From positions 446,253-510,252 of the forward strand of contig NSJX01000004.1 in NCBI GenBank assembly GCA_002286715.1: a stretch of DNA of 64,000 bases. The letters run 5' to 3'. The stretch comes from Dentipellis sp. KUC8613. Lineage: Eukaryota > Basidiomycota > Agaricomycetes > Russulales > Hericiaceae. The notes below the pieces were generated by a model. The model searched no databases, was not told the DNA's origin, and saw only the letters and a list, made by a program, of their open reading frames with translations. The position numbers were made by a program, and so were the translations under genes. Position 1 is the first letter of the stretch. Each line of letters opens with the position of its first letter. This document shows positions 9,958 through 21,463 of the stretch, in pieces.

Positions 9958-11722
9958 ATGAGGCTCCCAAGACGCACACCATGGGCCTCGCTCACAGAAC
10001 TTGACCAGCTCTGTTCGTGGGTATACACCGACGAGAACGACTGGGACTCCAAAACCCTCGCCGTACAGCGTGTAAGCTCTCGACCCAAAAAATCATTTCC
10101 TCCCATTCCTCACCGACCTCGCAAAGCTCTCAGCATGGAAAGCCATCACGACCCTCCCGCACGCACTCGAGTCGCTCCTCGCGCTCCTCGTCGCGCTCCT
10201 GCACGATAACGCGCAGCAGGCGTCCACCTCCACCTCCTCGACATCCACGCTCTCCCTGCGGCAGAGCTACGCGACCGCCGTCATCCGGCTCGTGAACGGG
10301 CTCGTCGACCCTCTGCAGGTCGGCGCGTACGCCCGCTCCATCTCCTCCATCGCCGCACAGCTTGGCCTCCCCGCATGGCTCGTCGAGCTCCGGCACGCCG
10401 CAACGCACGAGGACCTGCCGTCCCTCGAGCTGCTGCGCGATGCCGCTCGCGAGGTACGTCTGCCCTTCCTCCTTGCATCTAGTTTTCCCCTTGACCAACG
10501 CACCCCCGCAGTCCCTCGCCTGGCTCCTGCACCACTACTTCCTCCCAACCCTCAACCCGACCCTCCAATCTCAATCCCAGTCCCAGCCACACGGGCCAGC
10601 CCTGCGCCCGCTCGTGCCCGCGCTCAAGCAGTACAAAACGCTGCAAAAGCTCACGACGCGCGACGCGTCGCTGCGCTCGCGCTACGCGGCCGACACGACG
10701 AAGCTCGTGCGCGACGTCGAGCGCTGGATCGCGGAGGCGAGGGTCGCGGCGAACATGGCGGAGTGGGCCGCGGGCGCGGACGAGGCGGCGGACGGGGAGG
10801 AGCGGAAGGAGCGCTGGGCGCTGGAGCGGCTGTGTGATGCGCTGCTGGAGAAGGGCATTTTGGTCCCGATGTCTAAGAGGTGAGGGCGTCGCGGGTGCGG
10901 TGTATTTGCTGCAGAGTGCTGAATCCTTTTTTTTGCAGGAAACGGGCGCCCGTGAAGGGTTCGTTACTTCCTAACCAGCCGTCCCTCGCGCTTTGGACAT
11001 CGTTGCTCGAGCATCTTATCGCGCACCACCCGATGCTTCCTTCGGTGCTGCTCTCGCGCATCATCGCGCACCTCACAGCCGAGCAGGATGCTTTACCGGG
11101 GGAAGAAACTAGCACAGGGACGACGGCACCGCGCCCGCACCAAGATCCTTCTTACGATCTCTGCCTGGCCAGTTGGGCAATGTGGCTCATGGCCGCCAGA
11201 GACACGGAGGCGAACGGTGTTCCTTATAGGGACCATGCGTTTCTGATGCTAACGAATGGATTGGGCCCGAGGCTCACAGAGGTTACCAGGACAAAATCTG
11301 CGTAGGTATCATTTCTCCCTCGAACGGTTGCAGTCTCTCATGCGAAATATACCTCCAGCGCACTCACACTCTTCGACGCTCTATGCGCGTCCGACCCCCA
11401 ATTTGCAGCAGTAAAGGCAGTCATTGTGACCGATGCCAACAGCCCATCCGAAGTGCGTCAGCTGCTTCACCACCAGATCGATTCATCCGTACCTAACAAC
11501 CTCCGGCAGCAGTGGGACGAAAAAACCATCAGCATCATGGACGAGCGGCTGAAAGTGCTCCTTTCGCTCCCCTCCGACGAGGACGCAAGTGGGACTGCGA
11601 CGCCTGCGGTTGAGGAGACGGCCTCTGCAGAATCTGCGAAGAGTGCGGAGGCGCTTCCGCCGGGGTGGCGGTTGTTGACGGATAGTGACGGCTGGAAGCC
11701 GTGCCCCATTGGCGTATTTTGA
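9958..11722 (+). CDS. LAS1: Las1-like pre-rRNA endoribonuclease
   Basis: HEPN-family endoribonuclease that, with the Grc3 kinase, cuts ITS2 of pre-rRNA in the nucleolus for 60S maturation. The protein opens with RLPRRTPWASLTELDQL, matching the Las1 N-terminus. A first intron removes 10075 to about 10122 and gives LSAWKAITTLPHALES. The conserved segment ends in the catalytic HEPN motif RHAATHEDLPSLELLR (RHAATHE at 10391-10411), with Arg and His as the expected active-site pair. The middle and C-terminal parts are variable, as usual for the family, with LHHYFLPTL and a final WRLLTDSDGWKPCPIGVF. There are about five exons. The ATG at 9958 is the first in frame. The gene is convergent with the second F-box gene, with 157 bp between the stops. 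Confidence 0.9.
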
Positions 11723-11879
11723 ATATAACGCACATCCTTCTCTTCTATCCTTCTATTCACATCGAGGGTATATTACTCTCATCCTGAGTCCATGGTAAGC
11801 CTGACGGTCTCACCCCCAGTACTCGTCTACAATTCCAATCCGACCCACCATCCCAACCTCCCTCCACACCTGCCTCACC

Positions 11880-14087
11880 TTAAGTCCTATCCCACTCGAC
11901 CTTCCGCACGAGGCCCGAGCCCTCAAGCTCCGCCACCCAACTCTTACTCACCGCGCACGCCTCAATGCGCAGATGCTCGACCGGCGCACGCCACCTGCGG
12001 CGCAGGAGCAACAGCTCCTTGAGCGCATCATGGAAGGCGATGCCCTGCTGCTGTCCTGCCCCTTGCTTTTTACGGTTGCGATTGCGATTGCGGTTGCCGC
12101 CCCCGATGCTGACTTTGACGAGGACGAGCGTGCGGAGGGCGGGGAAGAGCAGGGTTGGAGGTTTGGGTGGAAGCGCTAGCACGGCGGGCGGTGTCTGAGC
12201 CATGGGCGTTGCCACGGTCAGCGACTCCCGGGCAGCAGCACCGCGGCGAGTATCATCAGCGTTCCTCGGCTCGTAACGGGAGGCGGTAATGGACTGTCCC
12301 AGCACACCGCCGACCAGCACCGGGGCCAGCGCCTTCGCGCTCCCATCCGACACCTTCAGCACCCGCACGCCCCGCATTTCGCCAAAGACCGCCCACCAGT
12401 ACGCGTCAGAGGCAGGCTCGGCTCCGGCATGGCACACGCGGAGGTCCTCGACGGTGCACGTGTTGAGCGTCGACAGGACGGCCGCGAGGATCTTGCGCTC
12501 GTCCCAGACGCTAGCGCTGTGTGCAGTGCGCTTGGAGGCGGCCTTGGACTTGAGAAACGTGAAACTGAACGGGGCCGGCGGCGGCGGGGAGCGGTCCCAG
12601 TCGAGGTAGGGGTCGAAGGACCAGATCGGGATGCCGAGCGCGGCGGGCCAGCCTTCCACAAGCAGAGACGTGCTCTGGAGGTTGATGTGCAGCGAGCGCA
12701 GTCGCATCGCTTGGGAGGCGGGGAACATGTACTTCGCGAGCACGTCGGCGGAGTTGTGGTCCGCGGGGGCGACGGGGTGTGAGCGGGTGCTTATGAGGAG
12801 CGATGCGGTTGGAGGAATGGCGAGGCATGCAAGCAGATGTGCGCTGGGGAAAAAACCACCGTCGAGTTCGATGAGGCGGAGATGCGGGAGCGAAAGACGG
12901 GGCCCGGGTGGGCCTGTTGTGAGTGATTGCCGGGCCCAGGATGTCAGGGCCTCTTCGTACTCGGGTACGCTCCTTTGCAGGACGAGTGTAGTCAGGTGAG
13001 GCGTAGTGCCCAGGACGGACATCAGTTGCGCGTGTGTTGGTAGCCATCGTGGCCGTCCGCTTTTCGACGTCGCGGAAGTTGACGTTGGGTCTCTGCTTGC
13101 CATGCATTCGGCTGGGAGCCGGATTTCAAGGTGCGTGAGCCCCGAGAGAAGAATAGGCGAGTCCCAGGCGACGCGAGTTTGATGCAGCACTAGTCGGCGC
13201 AGGCGCGGTGTCTGGCCGCCGAATCGACGAGAGTCCAGGAGAGGAACGCCTTTCTTGTCGACGGAGCGCTTTATGAAGTCATTGTCGTCTTCTTCATCGT
13301 CTTCGTCTTTGGGGGCACGATCGTCAGGGTCTGCGCGATCACAGATGATACGCACAGACTCTAGAAGCAGCGCAGGCCCAGAGAGCACATCGAGGATAGC
13401 TGTCCCCATTTTCGGGTACGTCTTGAGGTCAAGCAACCGAATCCGCGAGGCGTGCTCCCGAAAACTGGCTGCAGACGCTACGACTTTCTCCACCGACAAC
13501 TCCTGATCAGAGCTATGTGCGTCGACGCGAATCACTATCCCGAGATTCCTAGAGCGCTCAAGCATAACACGAGTCAGAGCCGCTGATTTGAGTTGCATCG
13601 CAGTCCATAGACGTGGGTTGTTCAAAGCAACTTCGCGCCAGTGACGACAGACATGCGTGACTTTGATCCATCCCAGCTTTGCGCTCGTCTGCGAAGGTTC
13701 ATACTGCCCTGTGTTCCAGTGAGAGTACCACGTATGACTGGACAAGGGTGGCTCGAGGATCGCCTCCCACATGAAGATGCGCGAAAGTGCTTCGACCGGA
13801 AGACGTGTCACCGGAAGGAGGGTATTTTGGCGGGTCCGTATGAAAGCAACGGCCCTCGCCAGAGCAGCGAGTTCATCGTCAATCTGCTGCAAGGCTGCCT
13901 GAGTCTCTTCACGGTCGCGTGGAACTGATGTGACGGCCTTGGCATTTGTGAGCCGAGCATCTGCTAACGACGCCCATGCACTATGGACGGGGCTGGGGCT
14001 GGAGCTGTTTCCAATTAGATAAATCAGTGCTACCCAACGTGCATGTATCTAGACCCACTTGTTCTGTGCATGTGTCTGAGCCTGCAT
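11880..14087 (-). CDS. F-box domain protein, mushroom expansion type
   Basis: A nearly uninterrupted frame of about 670 residues, preceded by a small exon that I infer at 14059-14087 (MQAQTHAQN, intron 14005-14058). This supplies the start codon that the long exon lacks. The N-terminal helix (ETQAALQQIDDELAALARA) is followed by the F-box core LPVTRLPVEALSRIFMWEA and VTHVCRHWREVALNNPRLW, the standard mushroom F-box layout. The remainder is leucine-rich-repeat-like, with LRRLVLHQTRV, LTHLEIRLPAE and LPHLRLIELDGG. There is an acidic run (EDDEEDDNDF) and an NRNRNRNRKKQ repeat from a hexanucleotide repeat near 12075-12100. The substrate is unknown. The promoter holds a CG-rich palindrome cluster. 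Confidence 0.85.
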
Positions 14088-14512
14088 GGAAAGAACGCGT
14101 CAGGTCAGCGCTGGTGTTGCGTTGCGACGAGGTCGACATCGCGTCAGTGACGCGAGTCGCGTACGCGTAGGAGGTCGCGAGTCGCGTATATATGTTTTGC
14201 CCTGAGTACCCTCGCAGTCATACATACAACAAGTTGGGCTCGAGTATCATCGCGCTCCCGGCCACAGGTATCTGGTCTGCAATGGGTATCATCATGCGGA
14301 ATAGTTGCTATAAACAAGGCCACAGCTGCAGTCCAATGCACCTCGCACACGCCCAGAAAATAATCGAAAGCGAGCAAACACACAACCAGGATGCAATATG
14401 TACTGTGTACTAAGTAAAAGACTACGATAAGCAAGCATTAGATCGACCCACCACGTATCTATCCATGCCATGTCCATGTCCAAAAAACGCTACTTCGAAT
14501 TCATATCATGTG
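14088..14512. promoter_or_regulatory. F-box promoter with CGCG palindromes and TATA
   Basis: Upstream of the F-box gene on the - strand. A perfect 15-bp palindrome CGCGTCAGTGACGCG lies at 14140-14154. A 13-bp direct repeat CGCGAGTCGCGTA occurs at 14151-14163 and 14176-14188, and MCB-like ACGCGT occurs near 14095 and 14163. A TATATA follows at about 14187-14193, roughly 100 bp from the start codon. The distal half (14200-14512) is the 3' flank of the next gene; nothing else is seen there. Confidence 0.55.
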
Positions 14513-16495
14513 TCATGTGGAAGTGGAAGGCGACTGTCCGAAACTCGCGACGCGCCGCCCTTTTCGAGGCGCCGCCCCAGGTTGCCGAGGCTGCTGGAGC
14601 GGCGGCGGGCCTTGGTTCTCCCCGTACCGCGGCGGGAGCTCGACGACCTCCGTCCCGTTCGCGGTGTACACCGTCACCGGAGGCCTGCCTCCGTCGTGGT
14701 GGACGACATACACCTGCGACGGGTCGAGGTTCAGCGCTGGTGGTTGCTCGTGTGGCGGCGATGTCACCGCGCCTGATGGTGTCTGGGGTGTGCCAGGTTG
14801 TATCAGTTGCGACGATGATGCGGAGTCCATCAGCGATGTGCGAGCGGCACTGTCGCTGGAAGACATTGTAAAGGGCTCGATGTGGTATGGATCAGCGCCC
14901 GTGTTGCGGCTGCTTGACGAAGCATCACGAGCCTGGTGTCCGAAGGGATCTGATGCCATCCCAGCGGAATTGAGTGGGGGATCGTAAGGTGTCGTGAAGA
15001 TCGGCGGTGGAGAGGACCTTCGCCTGGTAGACGTCCACTGGCGGCGCATACGCTGCCGGTTGTACACATACATAGCCAGAAGGCCCAGGAGGGCGCCTAA
15101 TGCCAGTCCTCCGAGACCGGAACCTATCGCAGCGCCAACCGGCACGCCTTTGTCAGCGCTGGAGCTATGTAAGTGGCAAATCAATGCTGATATAGATATA
15201 GTATCACCTTCCATCCAGATCTAGGCAGCCTGTAGGTCCGTTTTCTCCGCTGTGCAATGGTCCTTGAGACCACTTGTTCCCTTGTGCGTCCACTACAGAT
15301 ATGAAGAAGGGAAAGCCCCAGGACTGTTACGGTGAGTTAGCACGTTTAGGTAGGGAAGGAAGTTGCCATGTGTACCAGTGAAACGGTCCAATTGATGGCA
15401 TCCATCGTCGTTGACGAGATGTTTAAAGGCGGATGGAGCGCAGGAGCCACCTGATGAGGCTTAGTCTCTGGTTTCATCTCGTGCAGCAGATGGCTCACCG
15501 TAAAACGATACGGGGGTGTTCCGTTCTTGGGAGTTACCGAGATGTCTGTGCACTACGTGACCGTATCTCAGCATGAAGTCTATCAGGGAAAGGCAGAGAA
15601 ATACCTGGTCTATCCAGCCATACTGGGACAATGGGCCGCTGTCGACTTGCCCCTCGACATCCAATGCACCGGCGGGGAATGTTACATTTGCACACGATGT
15701 ATTATTTGAGGGTATGACGGTATAGATTCCCTGGCATCCTCCTGTGTTACCATTCTTGTCGAACTGAGGATGGTCAGAACGCGTCAACCGAAGAGAACGC
15801 GATACCATGAAAACGTACCATACACATTTGGAACTAGTTTCGGCGACAGATGAGATCAGAGGTCAAGAGATATGCATAGTATCACGACTCGCCTGCGTCT
15901 CCGGGACGAAAGGGACAGCAAAGTCCTGTACAGAGTTAGTATGATCTGTACACGAGGCATTGCAAGACCACGCACCATGCTAGTCCCCATCCCCGCTGCA
16001 ACTACGAAGGGTACAATGAAGGTGCTGCAAACAATCTCAGCTGCCTATCCTCCATGGTCCACGCGAAAGAGACGCGTACGATGTGTAGATTTGAAGATAG
16101 TATGGAGCTGTGGGATTAGGACTGCCAGAGTCTTGGTAAGAACAGCGGCCAAGGAGAGTATGAACACGCGTACCCTGTAGCCGTACCCCTCTCCCATGTT
16201 ATATGTAACGTATCGCATTGTCCTAGATATCCTCCTTCAGCCTCTATCTCGCGGAGCGTGCTATACGATAGTTACCGGTGATATGTATCGGGGTGCCAGT
16301 CCCAGGAGGATCCCAGTCGAAGTAGAAGCTCTATTAAAAGCAGATTCGTCAATGTGCTATGTTTAGAAGTTTCTGAAGAACCAGAACACACACCTGTTTG
16401 AGGAATGGTGGCTGGTTGCTGCCCCCAGCTGCAGCTCGCAGACATAGGCATAGAGTCCAAAGCGAATAGAGAGCGCGATAGACAAAGTGTCCCAT
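14513..16495 (-). CDS. Uncharacterised fungal single-pass membrane glycoprotein
   Basis: I recognise a conserved agaricomycete family of unknown function. Order: signal peptide from ATG 16495 (MGHFVYRALYSLWTLCLCL), an extracellular part made of repeated beta-sandwich-like blocks, one membrane helix, and a Ser/Pro-rich cytosolic tail. Extracellular landmarks are GQCDTLHITWERGTA, PNPTAPYYLQIYTSTFIVPF, DKNGNTGGCQGIYTVIP, YGWIDQCTDISVTPKNG, VAPALHPPLNISS and SVVDAQGNKWSQGPLHSG. The helix is in VGAAIGSGLGGLALGALLG. The first family Cys and several Asn glycosylation sites are present. There are about eleven exons. One intron, 15834-15892, only keeps the frame with a GC donor. Exon edges were chosen by phase and family resemblance. 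Confidence 0.75.
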
Positions 16496-17106
16496 GGACC
16501 TTGTTCCGAGCATGTAATTGGCACACTTGAGCGGTCTGGGTATACCGTCACAGGCACATGGGGGAAGGATGAGAGAACTGGGGAGGTCGTTAGGCCGGAA
16601 CTGCCACCAGAGTAAATGAGGGTACGGGGAGCGCTCTGGCCGCCGCCGGTGCCAGATCCTGCATCTTGCCGATTGCGATTATTTGCGGCTTGAGGTCAAA
16701 TTAGACGCTCAGCCTCAACTTCTCTGGCGGTACTTACAGTATTTGAAGCTATCGCAAATGGTTTGTAGCAGGACAGTCGTGGTGTCCCAGGGTCCATTAT
16801 CTATGACGCTGTCGATCGCGGGGAAACAGGGCCAGTATGTATTCCAGCAACAGTCGAGTATCATCAAAATGTATCGATGCCGACTGGGAAAGCCTCGGCG
16901 TGCCTCAATTGCAAGATCCACGATCACGTATACAGATTCCCAACATGTAGGTGCTAACAATACATTGTACGATACGAATCATCCAGAGTGATACCAAAAC
17001 AGCACTGGGCTTTCGTTATGCACAGAGCCTATTAGAGCAAAACAGAAGTTTGAGCAAACACAGTCAGGTTGACCTTGTAATGGTACGTACGATGGAAGTA
17101 GCAGCT
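16496..17106. other. Intergenic region upstream of the membrane glycoprotein gene
   Basis: About 610 bp between the start of the membrane glycoprotein gene and the stop of the exonuclease gene, both on the - strand. It probably holds the promoter of the former and the 3' end of the latter. Open frames occur on both strands, but none shows a domain or consistent splicing. Confidence 0.5.
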
Positions 17107-18130
17107 TTAAGTCACAACGATGCTGGTCTCAACGAGCTCGTCAACGACGACCACATCGGAAACTTTAGGAGGCCGTGGAGGAGGTGGACCCGGATCGTAA
17201 AATGGATTGAATGGAAACCAAGGTCGCCCGAAAGGATCGCGCAACACACCGCGAATCGCATCGAACGTGTAGAATTCCTCTTCTGGGATGGGATTGCTGC
17301 TGACGGCCCTGGCAAACAGCTTGTAATAAACCATAAGGCTAGACTGGCAATCATTTGCTGCGTCTACATCGAATATACGTTGAGTCCACAATGCTACGTG
17401 ACACAGAACTCACAGTTGAGCTGCGCATCGTTCAGGTGAGCTTCCCAATTGCTCATCCTGACGGGACCTTTTGGTAGGGTCCTCGCCAGATAGATTTCCG
17501 AAAGGCGTGCTAATCCGATGGAGTTGCCGTATTTGCCCTTCCACCGAGAGTCAACAGAGCGTGCCAGCAACGCCAGGTCGACGCAACGGCGGACGGAGAC
17601 ACCACGGTCCTTGAAGAGCTTCTTGCAGTCATCTGGACGTCGGAACGCGGTAAAACCAGACGCCTTCAAAAGAGGTGGGAAATCGCTGACATTGAATTCC
17701 GACACCGACTTTGGTGCTATACGGGTTCTCCAAAAATTCGTGCAAAACTCGCGGAAAATCTGCAGGCTCGCGAGTCGCGAGATGACAGATATGCTATAGC
17801 TCGGAACGTCTCGTATGAATGAAAGCGTGAGATACCTTGCATGGCACTGATTTGAATGAGCAGGATAGTTTCCTCGAATGCAAGCTGGACCACTGCAACC
17901 GGATTCTCTCCCTTTTCTTTGAAATATCCTGGTCTCCATTCGAGGTCGAATCCAACAATGGGCATTGGGTGCAGATCGATCAACCTAGACAACTCTGCAT
18001 CTGCAGCTCCAGGAGTCCGGATGTACTTGAGTTGGGCGTCAGGGAAGAACTGTCTCCAGTCATATATGGGTGCGTTCGGAGGAACTTCTCCTTTAAACTG
18101 GTCCCACTTGACTGGCGGTGGGGCAGTCAT
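17107..18130 (-). CDS. DEDDy 3'-5' exonuclease (RNase D / WRN exonuclease-like)
   Basis: Metal-dependent 3'-5' exonuclease fold. All three motifs are visible: Exo I in PIVGFDLEWRPG (Asp, Glu), Exo II after splicing as VGVGIQYDCKKLFKDRG (Asp), and Exo III as AQLNYAANDCQSS with the Tyr-x3-Asp spacing of the DEDDy subgroup. Four exons give roughly 240 residues, so it is a stand-alone exonuclease domain without an HRDC or helicase domain. The C-terminus is Pro-rich (GPPPPRPPKVSD). I chose the ATG at 18130; upstream in-frame sequence has only a GTG. Substrate (DNA or RNA) cannot be decided by eye. It shares a 363-bp divergent promoter with the PIF1-like helicase. Confidence 0.87.
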
Positions 18131-18493
18131 TTTGTCAGTTGAGTGGTGCCGCGCCACTGTGTGCAGTGAAAGTCGTGTTCAACATTATGGGCGCTTGTGC
18201 TGTCGTCATGCAGGTTCCGGCGCGCCGCCGGCTCGGTTACGGCTTAAGCGGCGCCGCGGCCGCAGCGGCTCGCACCGGGCATTGTCCTTGCAGTTCAACT
18301 CTGCTAGCGCTTGTGGGCAGCTGTGTTATAGCTAACAATTGTGGTTCGACACATCACCCAAACACACATCCCTCCACGACTTGCAGTCCATTAAACTGTG
18401 GTAAAGTCGCCTGGCATCAAGCCATATTTCAAGGGGATCGACACTCCTGAGTCCTCCAAATCGCAAAATATCTTGGATATCGTAGCTGTCCAC
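18131..18493. promoter_or_regulatory. Divergent promoter of the exonuclease and PIF1-like helicase
   Basis: 363 bp between the two starts. The centre (about 18215-18280) is a very GC-rich block with GGCGCGCC and GCGGCCGC palindromes, flanked by AT-richer DNA. The right side stays open in the helicase frame without an ATG, so part may be 5' UTR or an unresolved first exon. Confidence 0.5.
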
Positions 18494-21094
18494 ATGCCTA
18501 AGGCTCCTAGGAAGAAGTACTATGCTGTGAAGATTGGGCGTGAGGGTCCTCGGATTTATGAGACGTGGGATGAGGTGTGTCTTCTTTAATTACGCTCGAA
18601 GGAAAGTACCGATGAGCAAGACTTCTAGTGTCGAGAGAATGTACGTGCTGCCCACCGCGGTAATGTACTGGTAGTTGGCATCTTACCTGATTTAATCGAC
18701 AGGTCTCACGTCATCCCGGAGCAATTCATAAGAGCTTTACTTCCAAAATTGCTGCCGAACAGTGGCTCGCACCTGCCCTGAGTCGACTCGGTTCATCGTC
18801 TCAAGAAACAGACGATTCCAACGCTGCTGAGCTGACATCTCAAGATGGTGAAAGCATATACGAAGATGCATGTCAGAGTCTGACAGGTACTCCGGGACCC
18901 TCGTCGCAACCTATGGATGTATCCGACAGCAGCGTGCCTAAAGATGCGGTTCTTCCTACTGCATCTCTCGAGCCGCCAGCAACTGCAGATCCTGAGCCCG
19001 AAGAAATTGTGTTATCTTCCGAACAGAAAGCTATTCTTGAGCTGGTTAAGTCTGGGAAAAATGTATTCTTCACGGGCTCAGCAGGTGTGTTAAATATGTC
19101 TGAGAACTGAGCGCTCCATCTCACGAACGTCGCAAGGCACGGGAAAGTCTGTTTTGTTGCGGGCAATCATCCAGGCTCTCAAGAAGCATCGCCCTCCAGA
19201 AACTTTTGCTATAACAGCTTCAACAGGAATAGCTTCGATCAATATCGGTGGCACGACACTTCATTCTTGGGCTGGTATTGGTCTCGGTCAAGAAGATGCT
19301 CAGAAACTTGCAAAAAAGATCGTTGGTCAGAGAACTAACCCAGGGAGCAATTCATGGACTCGCTGGCGTCGAACAAAGACTCTGATTGTCGACGAAAGTG
19401 AGTTTCTCCCCATCGATTCTGCTTAATCAAGAACTTACGCTAATAGACAACGTTAGTTTCCATGATCGACGGGACTTTATTCCAGAAGCTGGTAAGACAA
19501 CTTATGGTCTCAGGAATGCGATATTAACTTGCAAGACTACAGGAATACATCGCGCGGGCGGTCAACATGAACGACCAACCGTTTGGTGGCATCCAGGCAA
19601 GTCATCTGAAGTGTAGCGCAAGTCTCGAACTTATTTCCTTGCAGCTCATCCTCTCCGGGGATTTCTGCCAGCTTCCTCCAGTGCCCGACCGAAGACGAGG
19701 TGAAGAACGCCTGGCCACCTTCGCGTTCGATTCTGAGGCTTGGAAACGGTGTATGGGAAAGCCAATCACGTTAACACAAGTTTTCCGACAAAAGGACAAA
19801 GGTATAAAGAATCCTCTCAATTGAAATATTCTTCACTCATGAATATACCTAGAATTTGTCGTCATGCTCAACGGGATGCGTTTTGGTCAAATGACACCAG
19901 AAACAATAACTCGGTTCAGAGAGCTGGCACGGCCAGTGACCTACAACGATGGTATAGAACCAACGGAATTGTACGTACTACTCCCTGCATCGTGTGTGTA
20001 CCTATTGCCTTACCAATCAACGCACGCTAGATACCCTACAAGACGAGAAGTTGAGCTCGCAAATCACGGCCGATTAGATAGGATCCAAGAACAACCGCAC
20101 AATTATACAGCTTTAGATCAGCGTGGATACGACTACAACCACAAACTAATATCCTTCGAGCAAATGAATCGGCTTCTAGAACGTCTTGTCGCTCCCAAGA
20201 AAATCACGTTGAAGGTTAGTGCACATGCGCCTTGATCGCTGTGTATATTGGGCGTTAATACTACGTGTTGGCTTCAGGTTGGCGCACAGGTAATGCTTAT
20301 CAAGGTGGGCATCTGTCTCTGTCGAAATTTGCTAGCAGGCTGACGAAACCATATCCCCCAAGAACCTTGTGCAAGGCTCCCTCGTGAACGGCTCACAAGG
20401 AAAGGTCATCGGCTTCTACACGTTCGCAGAGGCGGAAGTCAACGACACAGAAATAGCAAAGACCATCGAGGGAGACGAGGACACGAAGGATCTTCCGGAT
20501 GCTATCAGGCGCAGTGCGCTAAGATGGCCTCTTGTCCAGTTCACAAATGGAAAACAGCTCTTATGTTCACCCAAGGAATTCACAGTCGACAATGCCCATG
20601 GCGAGAAAGAAGCGTCACGACATCAGGTCAGTGGATGGAGCCGCAAAGTTGCTTGTATTGCCGTGCTGAATATACGGAGCACAGGTTCCGCTCATCCTTG
20701 CGTGGGCACTGAGTATACACAAGTCGCAGGGGCAGACAATCGAGCGAGTGAAGGTAGATCTACGGCGAACGTTCGAAAAGGGTCAAGGTAAGCCTCCAAA
20801 ATGATTCATCTTCACAAAAAGGCGTTATCTAATTCGCACACCGCTCTCCAGCATATGTCGCTCTTTCGCGTGCCACAAACATGGATACCCTGCAAGTCAT
20901 CGACTTTGATCCCTTGAAGTCCGTGCTTCGTCCTACTTCCGTAAATTTCGTCAGGATGCTAACGTCCTGTCACCAGAGTTATGGCACATCCGCGGGTCCT
21001 CCAATGGAACAGAGAGCTGACCGAAGGCGAATCCTTTGACGAATACGACGAAATGGACACCGATCTCGCAGCAGAATCTTACTATGCAGATTGA
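18494..21094 (+). CDS. PIF1: PIF1-family DNA helicase with N-terminal RNase H1-type hybrid-binding domain
   Basis: Superfamily 1B 5'-3' DNA helicase for mitochondrial or nuclear genome maintenance. The first exons (18494-18573, a 12-nt exon near 18630, and one from 18705) encode [20 protein letters not shown], then [16 protein letters not shown] and AAEQWL. This is the RNase H1 N-terminal (viroplasmin-type) domain, known to bind RNA:DNA hybrids. After an acidic linker comes the helicase: Walker [15 protein letters not shown] (split by an intron), Walker [41 protein letters not shown], and the late motif [17 protein letters not shown] with YVALSRATN. There are about 14 exons. I start at the first in-frame ATG. 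The domain pairing is the oddity; all helicase motifs look intact. Confidence 0.9.
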
Positions 21095-21463
21095 GACCTA
21101 GATTTACCAATTATGTCTCGCACAACGATACCCATCTTTGAGGATATATTCAACACATGTGTACAATCTCAGGCATGTTACTAGTACTATCACTATCAGG
21201 ATGTATCACATATCACAGAAGTAGTATTCATATTCTTTGCTAGTAACCAAGAATTTCAGTAGCGGTAATGAGACGATAATTGCGAAAGCTTAGGGAGGTA
21301 GGAAGTAGGAACACAGACAACAAAGACTACACATACTCGACCGACGTCAATACCAACGAGAAACCCCCCACCGAGTCTGGTATCCGAGAAAGACTAGTAC
21401 ATGTGGTGCAGCGCCACCAAAGCCCAAAGGAACATAAATTAGAAGTGTGCACATGTGCGGCGC
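21095..21463. other. Convergent 3' intergenic region
   Basis: 370 bp between the stops of the PIF1-like helicase gene (+) and the F-BAR RhoGAP gene (-). It is AT-richer than the flanking exons, as expected for 3' UTRs. No gene or repeat is seen. Confidence 0.6.

Noticed and set aside
10130..10548. Long - strand frames opposite LAS1
   Set aside because: They arise from GC-rich third positions of the LAS1 exons, and their Arg/Gly-rich translations match nothing.
14465..14987. Three overlapping + strand frames of 103-159 residues
   Set aside because: Antisense to the cytosolic tail exon of the membrane glycoprotein, with no domain.
16683..17439. Open frames on both strands and a repeated GPWDT word suggesting a second copy of the membrane protein gene
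   Set aside because: The GPWDT frames are not the coding frame of the membrane gene: its ATG at 16495 overlaps this word in another frame. No consistent exon chain exists upstream.
18494..18760. Viroplasmin-like domain as a sign of an integrated plant virus
   Set aside because: The domain is also the normal N-terminus of eukaryotic RNase H1, it is spliced into a host helicase gene, and no other viral gene is nearby.
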